Shown here one piece after another: positions 17,845 through 26,828 of a stretch of DNA of 64,000 nt (positions are counted from its first letter, which is position 1; every line of letters starts with the position of its first letter). The DNA comes from Desulfocapsa sp. GTDB lineage: Bacteria; Desulfobacterota; Desulfobulbia; Desulfobulbales; Desulfocapsaceae. The position numbers were made by a program, and so were the translations under genes. The notes under the pieces were generated by a model. It was not told where the DNA came from. It ran no database searches and saw only the letters and a list, made by a program, of their open reading frames with translations. The stretch covers positions 20,574-84,573 of the forward strand of contig JANTGG010000003.1 in the NCBI GenBank assembly GCA_024763035.1, read 5' to 3'.

Positions 17845-18003
17845 ATGAAAGCACAGTCAAAAAAAAGTGGGATCAAACTTTCCACAACCCTTCTCTTTGT
17901 ATTTTTCCTGTCCCTGCTCCTGTTCGGACTCAACGTCAAGGAACCGCAACGTGTCATGGAACAGGCCTGGAATATCTGCCTGGAATGTATCGGGATAGGC
18001 TGA
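17845..18003 (+). CDS. CD1871A-family CXXC small membrane protein
   Basis: A 52-residue protein with one membrane helix (about 15-30) and a C-terminal ending ...EQAWNICLECIGIG. That tail, with CxxC followed by IGxG at the very end, is the signature of the CD1871A family, small proteins regularly encoded next to a multi-4Fe-4S membrane protein of the NapH/YccM type. Exactly such a gene follows at 18258. It was found by reading the frame directly (ATG 17845, TGA 18001). The role is probably in electron transfer or metallocluster handling at the membrane, but no function is established. Confidence 0.75.
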   Translation: MKAQSKKSGIKLSTTLLFVFFLSLLLFGLNVKEPQRVMEQAWNICLECIGIG

Positions 18004-18257
18004 CACCAGTGAAAAAATTTCAGGAAATATTTCACTGTTCGCAAGCTCTTAAGAGCTAATAGAAAACATACCAGAACAAACCGAAAAAAGGAATAAAGGA
18101 CGTTTTTTCTGACACTTAAGCTTTACAGTGGCAGTACTGTTTACCAAAAAAACGGCATTGCCACTCTGCTTTGCTAACTTTTACTCTTGTCTGTAAGCCG
18201 TTACTTTCAGCACGGTTCCGTCATTAAACTATCTCAGCACCTAAAAGAGACAACACC

Positions 18258-19169
18258 ATGGAAGCACTCCGCAAACTTATACAACTTATCGCCACACTGC
18301 TCACCAACAGTTATTTTCTTTTTCCTGTCACTCATAATATCTACCAGGGACCTGCGAAGGTTATCTGTGCACCAGGTCTGAACTGCTACTCCTGTCCGGC
18401 ATCCACGACCTATTGTCCCATCGGTGCCATTCAACAGCTGCTGCTCAGTGTGCGGTTTTCTCTGGAAACAGGATCGCTTTTTTTCAGCTCCTACGTTGTC
18501 GGGACCGTGGGCTTGATAGGCACAGCAACAGGGCGAATAACCTGCGGATGGCTCTGCCCGTTCGGACTGGTTCAGGAACTCCTCTACAAGCTGCCTGTTA
18601 AAACGAAGGTTGAACTTCCCTATCTGCTGAGATACGTAAAATACCTTATGCTTGTTTTTTTCGTTGTTCTTATGCCGTTACTGCTTGTCAATGAATGGGG
18701 AATGGGGCTGCCATGGTTCTGTAAATATGTGTGCCCGGCAGGTACTCTCGAAGCTGGTATTCCAATGATCTTTCTTCAGCCGGATCTGCGGGCAACAATA
18801 GGTTTTTTATTTTACAACAAGCTCGCCTGGATGATTATTTTTCTCCTTTGGAGTGTTGTCACCTCCAGACCTTTTTGTAAAACCACCTGTCCTCTCGGTG
18901 CTTTTTACGGTCTCTTCAACAAAGTCTCCCTTATAAAACTGGAACTGAACGAAACACTCTGTACAAAATGCGGTCACTGCGCAGATGTATGCCCCATGGG
19001 TATCCAGTTTAACGAGGCAGTCGGCAGCCCCGAGTGCATTATGTGTATGCGCTGTATGAGAGAAGGATGCGATTTTGGTGCTATCACACTCACCTGCGGT
19101 GGTATGCATCTTCTTGCAGACAACCGACGGGACAGGAAAAAAGACAAATTTATTGAGCAGGAACTCTAA
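18258..19169 (+). CDS. NapH/YccM-like 4Fe-4S membrane protein
   Basis: This 303-residue protein has about five membrane helices and five cysteine clusters: CAPGLNCYSCPASTTYCP (about 36-53), CGWLCPFG (about 95-102), CKYVCPAG (about 155-162), CKTTCPLG (about 211-218), and two ferredoxin motifs CTKCGHCADVCP (about 234-245) and CIMCMRCMREGC (about 257-268). It probably carries electrons between the quinone pool or cytoplasm and a periplasmic partner. The CD1871A-family gene upstream (254-base gap) is its usual genomic companion. The gap contains the perfect palindrome AGCTCTTAAGAGCT (18044-18057) and no obvious gene. Confidence 0.85.
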   Translation: MEALRKLIQLIATLLTNSYFLFPVTHNIYQGPAKVICAPGLNCYSCPASTTYCPIGAIQQLLLSVRFSLETGSLFFSSYVVGTVGLIGTATGRITCGWLCPFGLVQELLYKLPVKTKVELPYLLRYVKYLMLVFFVVLMPLLLVNEWGMGLPWFCKYVCPAGTLEAGIPMIFLQPDLRATIGFLFYNKLAWMIIFLLWSVVTSRPFCKTTCPLGAFYGLFNKVSLIKLELNETLCTKCGHCADVCPMGIQFNEAVGSPECIMCMRCMREGCDFGAITLTCGGMHLLADNRRDRKKDKFIEQEL

Positions 19170-19348
19170 TGTTCCTCTTTTTAATTGTTGCCGCTGGTAT
19201 GCTGAATGGCAGCAGATCCTCTTTCGACAGAAGAAAAACATGGAAATGAATAGTGGACTGAGCTAATTTAGCAAAAGCGGAGATTGACCAATACAAATAC
19301 CGGTGATAAACGAGACACCGGTACCAACTCTTTCCAGGTTATTTTCAC

Positions 19349-19819
19349 ATGAACAGCGTTTCCCGCAAGACCAGCATAACAGTTTTTCTAACCCTCCTGA
19401 TTATTGCCTTCGGCACTACTGCTTTCGCCAAAATGTACTCCATAAAGGGGGACAGGGTGCAGGTAAGGTCCGGAGCCGGCACAAAATATTCCGTAAAATG
19501 GGAATATGGAAACGGCTTCCCCCTGAAGAGACTTTCCACGAGGGGAAAATGGATCAAGGTCAAGGACTTTGAAGGCGATACGGGATGGGTACATTCCAAT
19601 TATCTCAATACCGAAAACCATATGATCGTAAAGGTCAACAAGGGAAAGAAGAAAAAAATCAATATTCGCAGCGGTCCTTCCACAAAGTATAAGAAGGTTG
19701 GTCAGGCCTACTACGGAGTTGTTTTCAAAACACTGGAGCAGAAGAAAGGCTGGGCAAAAGTTCAACATGAATCAGGATTGACCGGATGGGTGAAACGCAG
19801 CCTGCTCTGGGGATTTTAG
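19349..19819 (+). CDS. Secreted SH3-domain protein (two SH3b repeats)
   Basis: This 156-residue protein has a signal peptide (about 1-27, ending TTAFA) and two bacterial SH3 domains: GDRVQVRSGAGTKYSVKWEYGNGFPLK (about 34-86; key motif VRSGAGTKY) and KKINIRSGPSTKYKKVGQAYYGVVFK (about 97-155; motif IRSGPSTKY), each ending in GW. Such periplasmic modules bind cell-wall peptides or other proteins. It lies between the Fe-S gene and the lipopeptide cluster; whether it belongs to either is not evident. The 189 bases after it hold a 9-bp hairpin (19926-19949) without a T-run. Confidence 0.8.
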   Translation: MNSVSRKTSITVFLTLLIIAFGTTAFAKMYSIKGDRVQVRSGAGTKYSVKWEYGNGFPLKRLSTRGKWIKVKDFEGDTGWVHSNYLNTENHMIVKVNKGKKKKINIRSGPSTKYKKVGQAYYGVVFKTLEQKKGWAKVQHESGLTGWVKRSLLWGF

Positions 19820-20008
19820 TGCGGTATTCTTTAAAAATCGTAATAAAAAAGAGACAGATACAGTCTGTGCTTCCCCCTTCAAGCTCTACCCCCTGCCGGC
19901 TCCCATAAGACGGCTGTTTTTTATGACCCCTGTTCCTGTTAACAGGGGTGCGCTGACATTTGCAGCAGACCACGCTGCAATCATCAGCAAAGGAGAGAGT
20001 AGAGACCA

Positions 20009-21154
20009 GTGCATACACGACATGCTCAATCACTGCGGGCAAAGATTGTCTATACCGCCTGGAGCAATATCCCCAGGCTTGCTCTCCTCCTCCTGCTTGT
20101 CCTGATCGTTATTCTCACAGGGCGCATCAAACAGGAGAGCACAGCGATCAACAGGGAAAAATCTGCAACACCCACCCAGGAAAAACCCACCATCAATGTT
20201 GTCACCCTTTCCCTCACTCCTGCTGTAATATGTGACCGTATCAGTCTTCCGGGATCACTGGTGCCGTGGGTCACACTCCCCTTACTCGCCAAAATTCGCG
20301 GCGAGGTTACCGAAGTTCCTGTCCTGGAAGGGCAGGTGGTGAAAGAGGGCGACATCATTGCCAAAATAGAGAGTGCAGATTATCGCATCGCAAGAGATCG
20401 GGCTGCTGCTGCTCATACCCTTGCCATGGCAGAATTTAATCGGTCAAAAAAGGTGTATGCCAAGGGAACAATTTCCGAGGCGGATTTTGAATCGAAGAAG
20501 GCTGCCTTGCTGACCGCAAAGGCAGATCTGGAGAACGCAGAGCTTCTCCTCTCCCGCTGTACCATCACAGCCCCCATTGAGGGGGTAATCCGCTCACTCA
20601 ATGCAAAAGTTGGTCTCCTGCTCTCTGTGGCAGACCCGGTTGCAGAAATCCTGCAGATTAATCAGCTGAAGGCAATCATAGGCATACCCGAATCAGATGT
20701 CACAGCAGTCACCCGGCTGAACACTGTGGAACTGTACATTCAGGCCCTGAACAACAAAAAGATTCCTGCGAAAAAATATTTTCTGCCCCCGTCCCCGGAA
20801 CCGGCAGCCAGAGTATATAACCTGGAACTGCAGGTGGATAACAGAGAGGGATTGCTCTTTCCCGGTATGTTCGTACGGGCAGATATCATCAAGCAGACCA
20901 TTGATAAGGCACTGAGTGTTCCGTTTTACAGTGTGATTTCCAGAAACGGGGAACAGTTTGTCTTCGTGGAACATGATGGTGTTGCCGAAAAACGGTCTGT
21001 CCATCTGGGAATTATGGAAAAATGGATGGTGGAAATCACCGACGGTCTGCATGCTGCCGACAGACTGGTCGTTGAGGGGCACCGCAGCGTTGAAGACGGT
21101 CAGAAGGTACGGGTGGTCAGAAATATACACGATCCCGGAGAGCTGCCTCAATGA
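20009..21154 (+). CDS. RND efflux periplasmic adaptor (MFP) subunit
   Basis: A 381-residue HlyD/AcrA-type adaptor with a single N-terminal membrane anchor (about 25-42), a lipoyl half-motif (KIRGEVTEVPVLEGQVVKEGDIIAKIE, about 95-121; core EGQVVKEGD), an alpha-hairpin (122-185), a matching second lipoyl half and the beta-barrel and membrane-proximal domains. The start is GTG at 20009 with AAGGAGAG upstream. Its stop overlaps the permease start by 4 bases (ATGA), so the two are translationally coupled. This is the first gene of the lipopeptide cluster and very likely serves its export. No TolC-type outer-membrane factor is encoded nearby. Confidence 0.92.
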   Translation: MHTRHAQSLRAKIVYTAWSNIPRLALLLLLVLIVILTGRIKQESTAINREKSATPTQEKPTINVVTLSLTPAVICDRISLPGSLVPWVTLPLLAKIRGEVTEVPVLEGQVVKEGDIIAKIESADYRIARDRAAAAHTLAMAEFNRSKKVYAKGTISEADFESKKAALLTAKADLENAELLLSRCTITAPIEGVIRSLNAKVGLLLSVADPVAEILQINQLKAIIGIPESDVTAVTRLNTVELYIQALNNKKIPAKKYFLPPSPEPAARVYNLELQVDNREGLLFPGMFVRADIIKQTIDKALSVPFYSVISRNGEQFVFVEHDGVAEKRSVHLGIMEKWMVEITDGLHAADRLVVEGHRSVEDGQKVRVVRNIHDPGELPQ

Positions 21155-24100
21155 TAATCTCCGACACAGCGGTCAGGAAGAGTACAACCGTCTCCGTTCT
21201 GTCGCTGCTCCTTATCATCTTCGGAGTATACTGCTACAAGGTTCTGCCCCGGGAATCCGATCCGGATATCACCATCCCCAACGTTTTTGTTTCCACCAGT
21301 TATCGGGGAGTTTCCCCTGCCGATATGGAAACAGCCGTAACCATCGAAATCGAAAAAAAACTTAAAGGTCTCGACGGTCTGAAAAAAATCCAATCGGTGA
21401 GCTCGGAAGGGCTCTCCTCCATTAATATCGAGTTTGTCACCGGTACTGATATCGACAAGGCCCTGCAGGATGTAAAAGACAAGGTTGATGAAGCGGCAGG
21501 CAATCTGCCCGGAGATCTGGAGGAAGACCCTTCGGTTTTTGAGGTCAACTTTTCCGAGATGCCCATCGTGGTGTTTTCACTGAGCGGCACCTGCGGCCTT
21601 CCTTTACTAAAAGATATTGCCGATGACCTGAAAGACGAAATAGAGGGGGTTTCCGGGGTTTTGGAAGCCGACATCAGCGGCGGTCTGGAGCGGGAAATTC
21701 GGGTGGAAGTGCTTTCAGAAAAACTTGCCTATTACGGTCTCAGTATCGGATCACTGGAAAATATCGTCCGCAGTGAAAACCAGAACACCTCCGGCGGCAG
21801 TATTGAACTGGGTGACGGTCGTTTTCAGCTGCGGGTTCCCGGAGAATTCACCACACCCGAGGAAATATACGGTCTGGTGGTAAGCAACCGAAACGGTTCT
21901 CCGGTCTACCTGAGAGATGTTGCCCGGGTGGTGGACAGTTTTAAGGAAGAGTCCAGCCGCTCCCGTCTCAATGGTCGGGAATCTGTAAATATTTCTGTGA
22001 AGAAACGCAGCGGTGAGAATATCATCTCCATCGCCGACGCAGTGGATAAGATCATCAAAAATGCCCAGCCAAGCTGGCCGACAGGAACCGAAATCACCAA
22101 GGTGCTGGACAAATCCCGTGATATAGAATTGATGGTGAAGGATCTTGAAAACAATATCCTCTCCGGTCTGGTACTTGTCCTGGTGGTAATCTTTTTTATT
22201 CTCGGTATCAGGAATGCCCTGCTGGTCAGCCTCGCCATTCCGTTTTCCATGCTCCTCTCTTTTATCATCCTCTACCTTCTGGGGATCACCCTCAACATGG
22301 TGGTGCTTTTCAGTCTCACCCTGGCCCTTGGCATGCTAGTTGATAATGCCATTGTCATTGTGGAGAATATCTACCGTTTTATGGAACAGGGCGTGGGTCG
22401 CTTTGACGCAGCAATGCAGGCAACCTCCGAAGTCGCCTATCCCGTCATCGGTTCTACCCTTACCACCATCGCCGCCTTCTCCCCCATGCTCTTCTGGCCG
22501 GGAATCATGGGTGAATTTATGGGCTACCTTCCCCTCACCCTTATCGTTACCCTCTCCTCCAGTCTCTTCGTGGCAATGGTGATCAACCCCGCCATGGCCT
22601 CCCTTTTTATGAAAACCAAAGGGGATGATGTCGTGATCAGAAAAAGTGCGGAGGAGGTGGCAGCTGCCGTGGAAAAACCCATAGCAGTCAAGGGATTCTT
22701 TCTTGTCCGCTATGCGGCAATAATGAACTCTGCCCTGAACAGACCGCTCACTGTCATGGGTCTGGCTGTCTGTATCCTCATCCTGATGATTCAGGGCTGG
22801 CTGCTGGTGATCGGTCTTGCAAAACCTGTGGAATTCTTCCCGGAAGTGGAACCCAAAGGCATCTACGTGAACGTAGATGTACCAGAAGGTGCCGATCTTA
22901 ACTACACCGACACCATCATCAAACGGGTGGAACGCAGTATTGCCGGCACAACAGATGAACAGGAAAGTCCGGCTGCAGCCCTTGCTCCGAAGCAATACAG
23001 AAGCCCGAACGGAACAGACTATTTTGGACCCAGTGATCTCAAAAATATTCAACATGTATACACACAGGCTGTGCTCTCCGATGCAGACGGATCTGCATTT
23101 AATCCAAATACTCCCAACCATGTGGGCATCCGCTTTCTTGAAATTACAGATCGTGCACGCTCGTCACATGAAACTGTCGCCGCCATCAGGGAAAGAATAA
23201 AGGATATTCCCGGTGCAAAACTCACCATTGCCATGGAAGAAGAAGGACCTCCCACCGGTGCCCCCATCAATATCGAGATATCCGGAAATAATTTCACGAT
23301 CCTGGGAGAGATTGCCAAAAAGATAAAAGATATCCTCAGCCAGCTTCCCCATGTTGAAGATGTGCGTGATGATTATGTGGAGGGCATTCCTTCGGTTCAG
23401 GTGCTCATCGACCGTCAAAAAGCTGCTTTTTTTGGGCTCACCACAAACTCCATCGGCTTTGCCCTGAAAAGTGCCTATAACGGTCTGGAGGTCTCATCGT
23501 TTCGTGAAGGTGACGACGATTACGACATAACCGTGCAGCTGCCAAAAGAAGACAGACAGGTTGTGGATATCCTCCACGAACTGCTGCTGCCCACACCTTC
23601 GGGACAGATGGTGCCCCTCTCCACCATCGCCGGGATCAGGTTTTCCGGGTCCATGGGAAGTATCACCCGAATTAACAATCAGCGGGTGGTAACGGTGAAG
23701 GCAAATGTGGATGAAACAAAAATCCCGGGAGCCGTCGCCCGGGAGCAGGCGGCAAAGATCCTTGAGAACCTGCCGATACCTGCCGGATATGGTATTACAT
23801 TTACCGGGGAGTTTGAGTTTCAAAAAGAGTCGCAGGACTTTCTCACCAGGGCCTTTATGGTGGCTCTGCTCCTTATTTTTCTCATCCTGGTTGCCATGTT
23901 CGACTCCATCAGCCAGCCTTTTATCATCATGACCTCGGTGCTCCTCTCTTTAGGTGGCGCTTTTTTCGGTCTGACTCTGTTCTCCTCACCCTTTGGTATT
24001 ATCATGACCGGGGTAGGGGTGATATCCCTTGCAGGAGTAGTGGTCAACAACGCCATCGTCCTTATCGATTACACCAATAAACTTCGTCAGCGGGGATACG

Positions 24101-24459
24101 CTTTAAGAGAAGCTGTGGTATCAGCCGGTGCCACCCGCCTGCGTCCTGTGCTGCTCACCGCTGTCACCACCATCCTCGGTCTTATTCCGATGGTCACCGG
24201 AGTCTCGTTTGATTTCCAGTCCTGGAACATCTCCTGGGTCAGCGAATCCAGTCAGTGGTGGCGTTCCATGGCTGTGGTTGTCATTTTCGGTCTGGTGGTT
24301 GCCACCTTTCTCACCCTGATTGTTGTTCCCACCCTCTACTATGTTCTAGAAAAGCTGCCTGACATCTACAGCGCGGTCAAACGCCGCATCAGTGACACAT
24401 ACTGGAAGGCTTATCCGTGGCTGGCAGGGGAAACACGGGGCAGGGACAGCAACAGATGA
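21151..24459 (+). CDS. RND efflux permease (AcrB/MexB-like)
   Basis: The 1102-residue protein has the duplicated RND layout: first membrane helix at about 13-30, a large periplasmic porter domain with the family opening VSTSYRGVSPADMETAV (about 49-65), helices 2-6 (about 340-475) containing GMLVDNAIVIVENIYR (TM4 region) with its conserved acidic residue, a second porter domain, and helices 8-12 (about 900-1080) with VVVNNAIVLIDYTN. It uses the proton gradient to expel amphiphiles. Its placement directly upstream of the PPTase and PKS/NRPS genes makes it the likely exporter of the lipopeptide, or a self-resistance pump. Confidence 0.93.
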   Translation: MIISDTAVRKSTTVSVLSLLLIIFGVYCYKVLPRESDPDITIPNVFVSTSYRGVSPADMETAVTIEIEKKLKGLDGLKKIQSVSSEGLSSINIEFVTGTDIDKALQDVKDKVDEAAGNLPGDLEEDPSVFEVNFSEMPIVVFSLSGTCGLPLLKDIADDLKDEIEGVSGVLEADISGGLEREIRVEVLSEKLAYYGLSIGSLENIVRSENQNTSGGSIELGDGRFQLRVPGEFTTPEEIYGLVVSNRNGSPVYLRDVARVVDSFKEESSRSRLNGRESVNISVKKRSGENIISIADAVDKIIKNAQPSWPTGTEITKVLDKSRDIELMVKDLENNILSGLVLVLVVIFFILGIRNALLVSLAIPFSMLLSFIILYLLGITLNMVVLFSLTLALGMLVDNAIVIVENIYRFMEQGVGRFDAAMQATSEVAYPVIGSTLTTIAAFSPMLFWPGIMGEFMGYLPLTLIVTLSSSLFVAMVINPAMASLFMKTKGDDVVIRKSAEEVAAAVEKPIAVKGFFLVRYAAIMNSALNRPLTVMGLAVCILILMIQGWLLVIGLAKPVEFFPEVEPKGIYVNVDVPEGADLNYTDTIIKRVERSIAGTTDEQESPAAALAPKQYRSPNGTDYFGPSDLKNIQHVYTQAVLSDADGSAFNPNTPNHVGIRFLEITDRARSSHETVAAIRERIKDIPGAKLTIAMEEEGPPTGAPINIEISGNNFTILGEIAKKIKDILSQLPHVEDVRDDYVEGIPSVQVLIDRQKAAFFGLTTNSIGFALKSAYNGLEVSSFREGDDDYDITVQLPKEDRQVVDILHELLLPTPSGQMVPLSTIAGIRFSGSMGSITRINNQRVVTVKANVDETKIPGAVAREQAAKILENLPIPAGYGITFTGEFEFQKESQDFLTRAFMVALLLIFLILVAMFDSISQPFIIMTSVLLSLGGAFFGLTLFSSPFGIIMTGVGVISLAGVVVNNAIVLIDYTNKLRQRGYALREAVVSAGATRLRPVLLTAVTTILGLIPMVTGVSFDFQSWNISWVSESSQWWRSMAVVVIFGLVVATFLTLIVVPTLYYVLEKLPDIYSAVKRRISDTYWKAYPWLAGETRGRDSNR

Positions 24460-24469
24460 GTCGTTAGCA

Positions 24470-25282
24470 ATGAGACAGCAAGACCAGAAAAACACTCCCT
24501 TTTCCTCCGCCTGCAACATACAGAGACCGGCAGCCGGCGAGGCTCATATCTATTCCCTGACAGTACCGGACAATCTGGAAAATATCCTCCCCGCAGAAGA
24601 TGAACTCACGCAGCTTCTGCTCCCTGAAGAGCTGCAACGCTATAACCGATACCTGGTACAGAAGAAGAAAACCGAATTTTTCCTGACAAGGAAGTTTCTC
24701 AAGGGACTGTTTACAGTCATGCTCGACAAATCCTGCAGACAACTGGAACTCAAACCGGACGCCACCGGCAAACCCCACCTGCTGGTTGACAGTCAACCAG
24801 CCCCCCTCTCCTTTAACCTTTCCCACACAACAGGACTGATCTCCTGTATCATCAGTGAATGTAAAACGGTTGGACTTGATATTGAACGTCTGGCTGCTGC
24901 GCGTGATGATCTGGTTGAACGTTTTTTCCATCCCCATGAGATTTCCGCCTACAGACAGCTCTCCCAAACGCATAAAGCCGAACGCTTCTGTACCCTGTGG
25001 ACCCTTAAAGAAGCATACCTGAAGGCCGTTTCCCAAGGCCTGTACACAGCCCTTGATTCATTCTGGTTCTCTCTCACCGATACCCGGGGTGCCGGAAAAG
25101 CAGAAATTCACCTTGCGGAACCGCAGGAAGAGGCATCTTCTGCTCACTTTCAATTCTTTCTCCATCGCCCGACAGATTCTCATGTTCTGGCTGCTGCCGT
25201 TAACATGCCACAATCTGTCCATATCTCCAGGCATCACTTCCTCCTCAGCCATAATCTCTCTTTCATCCCCGCAACCGCTTAA
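24470..25282 (+). CDS. 4'-phosphopantetheinyl transferase (Sfp type)
   Basis: Sfp-type enzymes attach the phosphopantetheine arm to the carrier domains of PKS and NRPS proteins. Motifs: GKPHL (about 98-102), FNLSHTTGLI (about 112-121), VGLDIERL (about 133-140; the metal-binding D-x-E) and WTLKEAYLKA (about 178-187; K-E-x-x-x-K). The start at 24470 gives 270 residues and a 10-base gap to the permease stop; the frame opens earlier (24392), inside the permease gene. Its presence within the cluster is needed to activate the five carrier domains encoded downstream. Confidence 0.92.
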   Translation: MRQQDQKNTPFSSACNIQRPAAGEAHIYSLTVPDNLENILPAEDELTQLLLPEELQRYNRYLVQKKKTEFFLTRKFLKGLFTVMLDKSCRQLELKPDATGKPHLLVDSQPAPLSFNLSHTTGLISCIISECKTVGLDIERLAAARDDLVERFFHPHEISAYRQLSQTHKAERFCTLWTLKEAYLKAVSQGLYTALDSFWFSLTDTRGAGKAEIHLAEPQEEASSAHFQFFLHRPTDSHVLAAAVNMPQSVHISRHHFLLSHNLSFIPATA

Positions 25283-25412
25283 ACGCCCCCCACAGGATCC
25301 TGACAAACCGCACAGTAACAGCCTGAAATTCACTTCAGATACAATTACGAAACTCACCCCACACTGCCATATTTTGTGAAAATGGTGAAATTACAGGAAG
25401 GATCACCTCCTG

Positions 25413-25441
25413 TCACCTTCGGAGAAGGTGGAACATTTTTT
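25413..25441 (+). terminator. Likely terminator after the PPTase gene
   Basis: CACCTTC-GGA-GAAGGTG forms a 7-bp stem with a tight loop, then GAACATTTTTT gives a T6 run starting 6 bases after the stem. It lies 131 bases after the PPTase stop in a 310-base gap with no obvious gene, and suggests the exporter/PPTase genes may be a separate transcript from the synthase genes. Confidence 0.6.
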
Positions 25442-25592
25442 GTTATCCTGCCCGGATAAAGCCAATAAGAGGTTGAAGAAAGGGCAGTGATATAATATAT
25501 CTGTAGTAGAGATGATTTTTTCATTTTCCTGTGAATACAAATAAATACAGACACATTGTGATTTTTATAAAACCCGGTCGGAATGCCTGCTC

Positions 25593-25898
25593 ATGAGAGA
25601 AAAAACAGCATCATTTTTTTATTATGCTGCATCGCAGTGTCTGCCCTCGTGCCCATCAATGACCGGGAGGGTGGTCTGGGAATACGCACCGTTTACCGGG
25701 GGTACGGAGTCTCAGCAGCTTATCGACATCGTCAACCAGAAAGACTATCCTGCCAACATTGACGGCAATGAAAAATTTGGTCAGCCCATGGTCAGTGTAG
25801 CGGGCAGGACTGATTACGGTAATTTAGTGCCCTACCCATGGAAACCGGCATCCCCGCCAGAGCAACAGGAAACCATCGGCAGCCATTTTGGGTACTGA
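25593..25898 (+). CDS. Unknown small protein, possibly frameshifted
   Basis: I do not recognise this 101-residue frame. Its last 75 residues look coding (ordered codon usage, motif GGTESQQLIDIVNQKDYPAN; the stop lies 4 bases before the next ATG). The start is doubtful: a different frame begins at ATG 25583 and encodes a classic signal-peptide-like stretch (KNSIIFLLCCIAVSALVP) that runs into a stop near 25762. Joining the two by a single-base frameshift around 25640-25670 would give an exported protein. This could be a real mutation, a base error, or chance. It precedes the LolA-like gene and so may belong with it. Confidence 0.35.
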   Translation: MREKTASFFYYAASQCLPSCPSMTGRVVWEYAPFTGGTESQQLIDIVNQKDYPANIDGNEKFGQPMVSVAGRTDYGNLVPYPWKPASPPEQQETIGSHFGY

Positions 25899-25901
25899 TT
25901 A

Positions 25902-26726
25902 ATGGATAGATATGTAAAACCACACACTCCCTTCTGGATCCTTCTTCTCGTGTTCTGTGTGCTCCTGCCAGCAGCGGGGCAGGCGATGACAGAGCGGGAA
26001 AGGGTGGAAAAGGGCATGCAAATCGCCACTGAAAGTTACCGGCGGGAAAGCGGATTTGTTGATTTTTTTGCCGAACTCACCCTGATTCAAGAAAACGGGG
26101 AAGGAAAAAACATCTATAGGCATATCCGCCTCTGGGGACTTGAGCGTGAAGATGAAGGCGACAAAAGCATCTCCGTCTTTGTTGATCCGCCTGACGTGAA
26201 GGGCTTTGCCAGACTCACTCACTCACACTCCGACAGACCGGACGACCACTGGCTGTATATCCCCGAAAAACGCAGGGTCAAACGTCTGTCACCAATGAGT
26301 CAGTTAAGCCGGTTTATGGGATCTCAGTTTTCCTTTGAAGATCTGCGTTTGTACCGGGCGGAAAAGGTGGAAAAGTATAACTATCGTTACCTGCGTGACG
26401 AACTGTATAAGGGCATGAATTGCTTCGTGGTGGAACGGTTTTCACGAAAAGAATATTCCAACTATTCCCGTCAGGTTATCTGGGTCGACAAAAAAGAGTA
26501 CAGAATATTCAAGATCGACTTTTACAACAAACAGAATCAGCTTCTGAAGACACTCACCAAATCAAAATATAAGCTCTATGAAGGTCGGTTCTGGTGTATG
26601 GGAGAGATGAAAATGGCCAACTGCCTGAACGGAAAAACCACGCTGGTGCTCTGGAACAACTACAAGTTCGGTCTCGGACTGACAGAGAGTAATTTTACCC
26701 GAAAAAGCCTGAAAAGAATAAAATAG
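25902..26726 (+). CDS. Outer-membrane lipoprotein-sorting (LolA-like) protein
   Basis: A 274-residue exported protein: signal peptide about 1-32 (cleavage after AAGQA), then a beta-rich LolA/LolB-like domain with DDHWLYIPEKRRVKRLS (about 110-126) and FMGSQFSFEDLRL (about 135-147), typical of the 'outer membrane lipoprotein-sorting protein' family (LolA-like fold, often beside RND/MMPL transporters). Members carry lipid-like molecules across the periplasm. Here it lies between the PPTase and PKS genes, so a role in moving the lipopeptide to the outer membrane is plausible; direct evidence is lacking. Confidence 0.75.
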   Translation: MDRYVKPHTPFWILLLVFCVLLPAAGQAMTERERVEKGMQIATESYRRESGFVDFFAELTLIQENGEGKNIYRHIRLWGLEREDEGDKSISVFVDPPDVKGFARLTHSHSDRPDDHWLYIPEKRRVKRLSPMSQLSRFMGSQFSFEDLRLYRAEKVEKYNYRYLRDELYKGMNCFVVERFSRKEYSNYSRQVIWVDKKEYRIFKIDFYNKQNQLLKTLTKSKYKLYEGRFWCMGEMKMANCLNGKTTLVLWNNYKFGLGLTESNFTRKSLKRIK

Positions 26727-26828
26727 AGTCAGGCAATAAGGTGTTCAGCAGGCACTGAATAGTATTTGCCTGTACATTGTGTTTCGAAAACTTCAAAGCA
26801 CCAACAGCTGATCGATGAGGTCGATTGC

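Noticed and set aside
18044-18057. Perfect palindrome AGCTCTTAAGAGCT before the Fe-S gene
   Set aside because: Too short to call an operator or terminator; no T-run and no second copy seen.
19169-19249. Tiny frame of 26 codons overlapping the Fe-S gene stop (MFLFLIVAAGMLNGSR...)
   Set aside because: Too short and without homology support; could be a small membrane peptide but cannot be defended.
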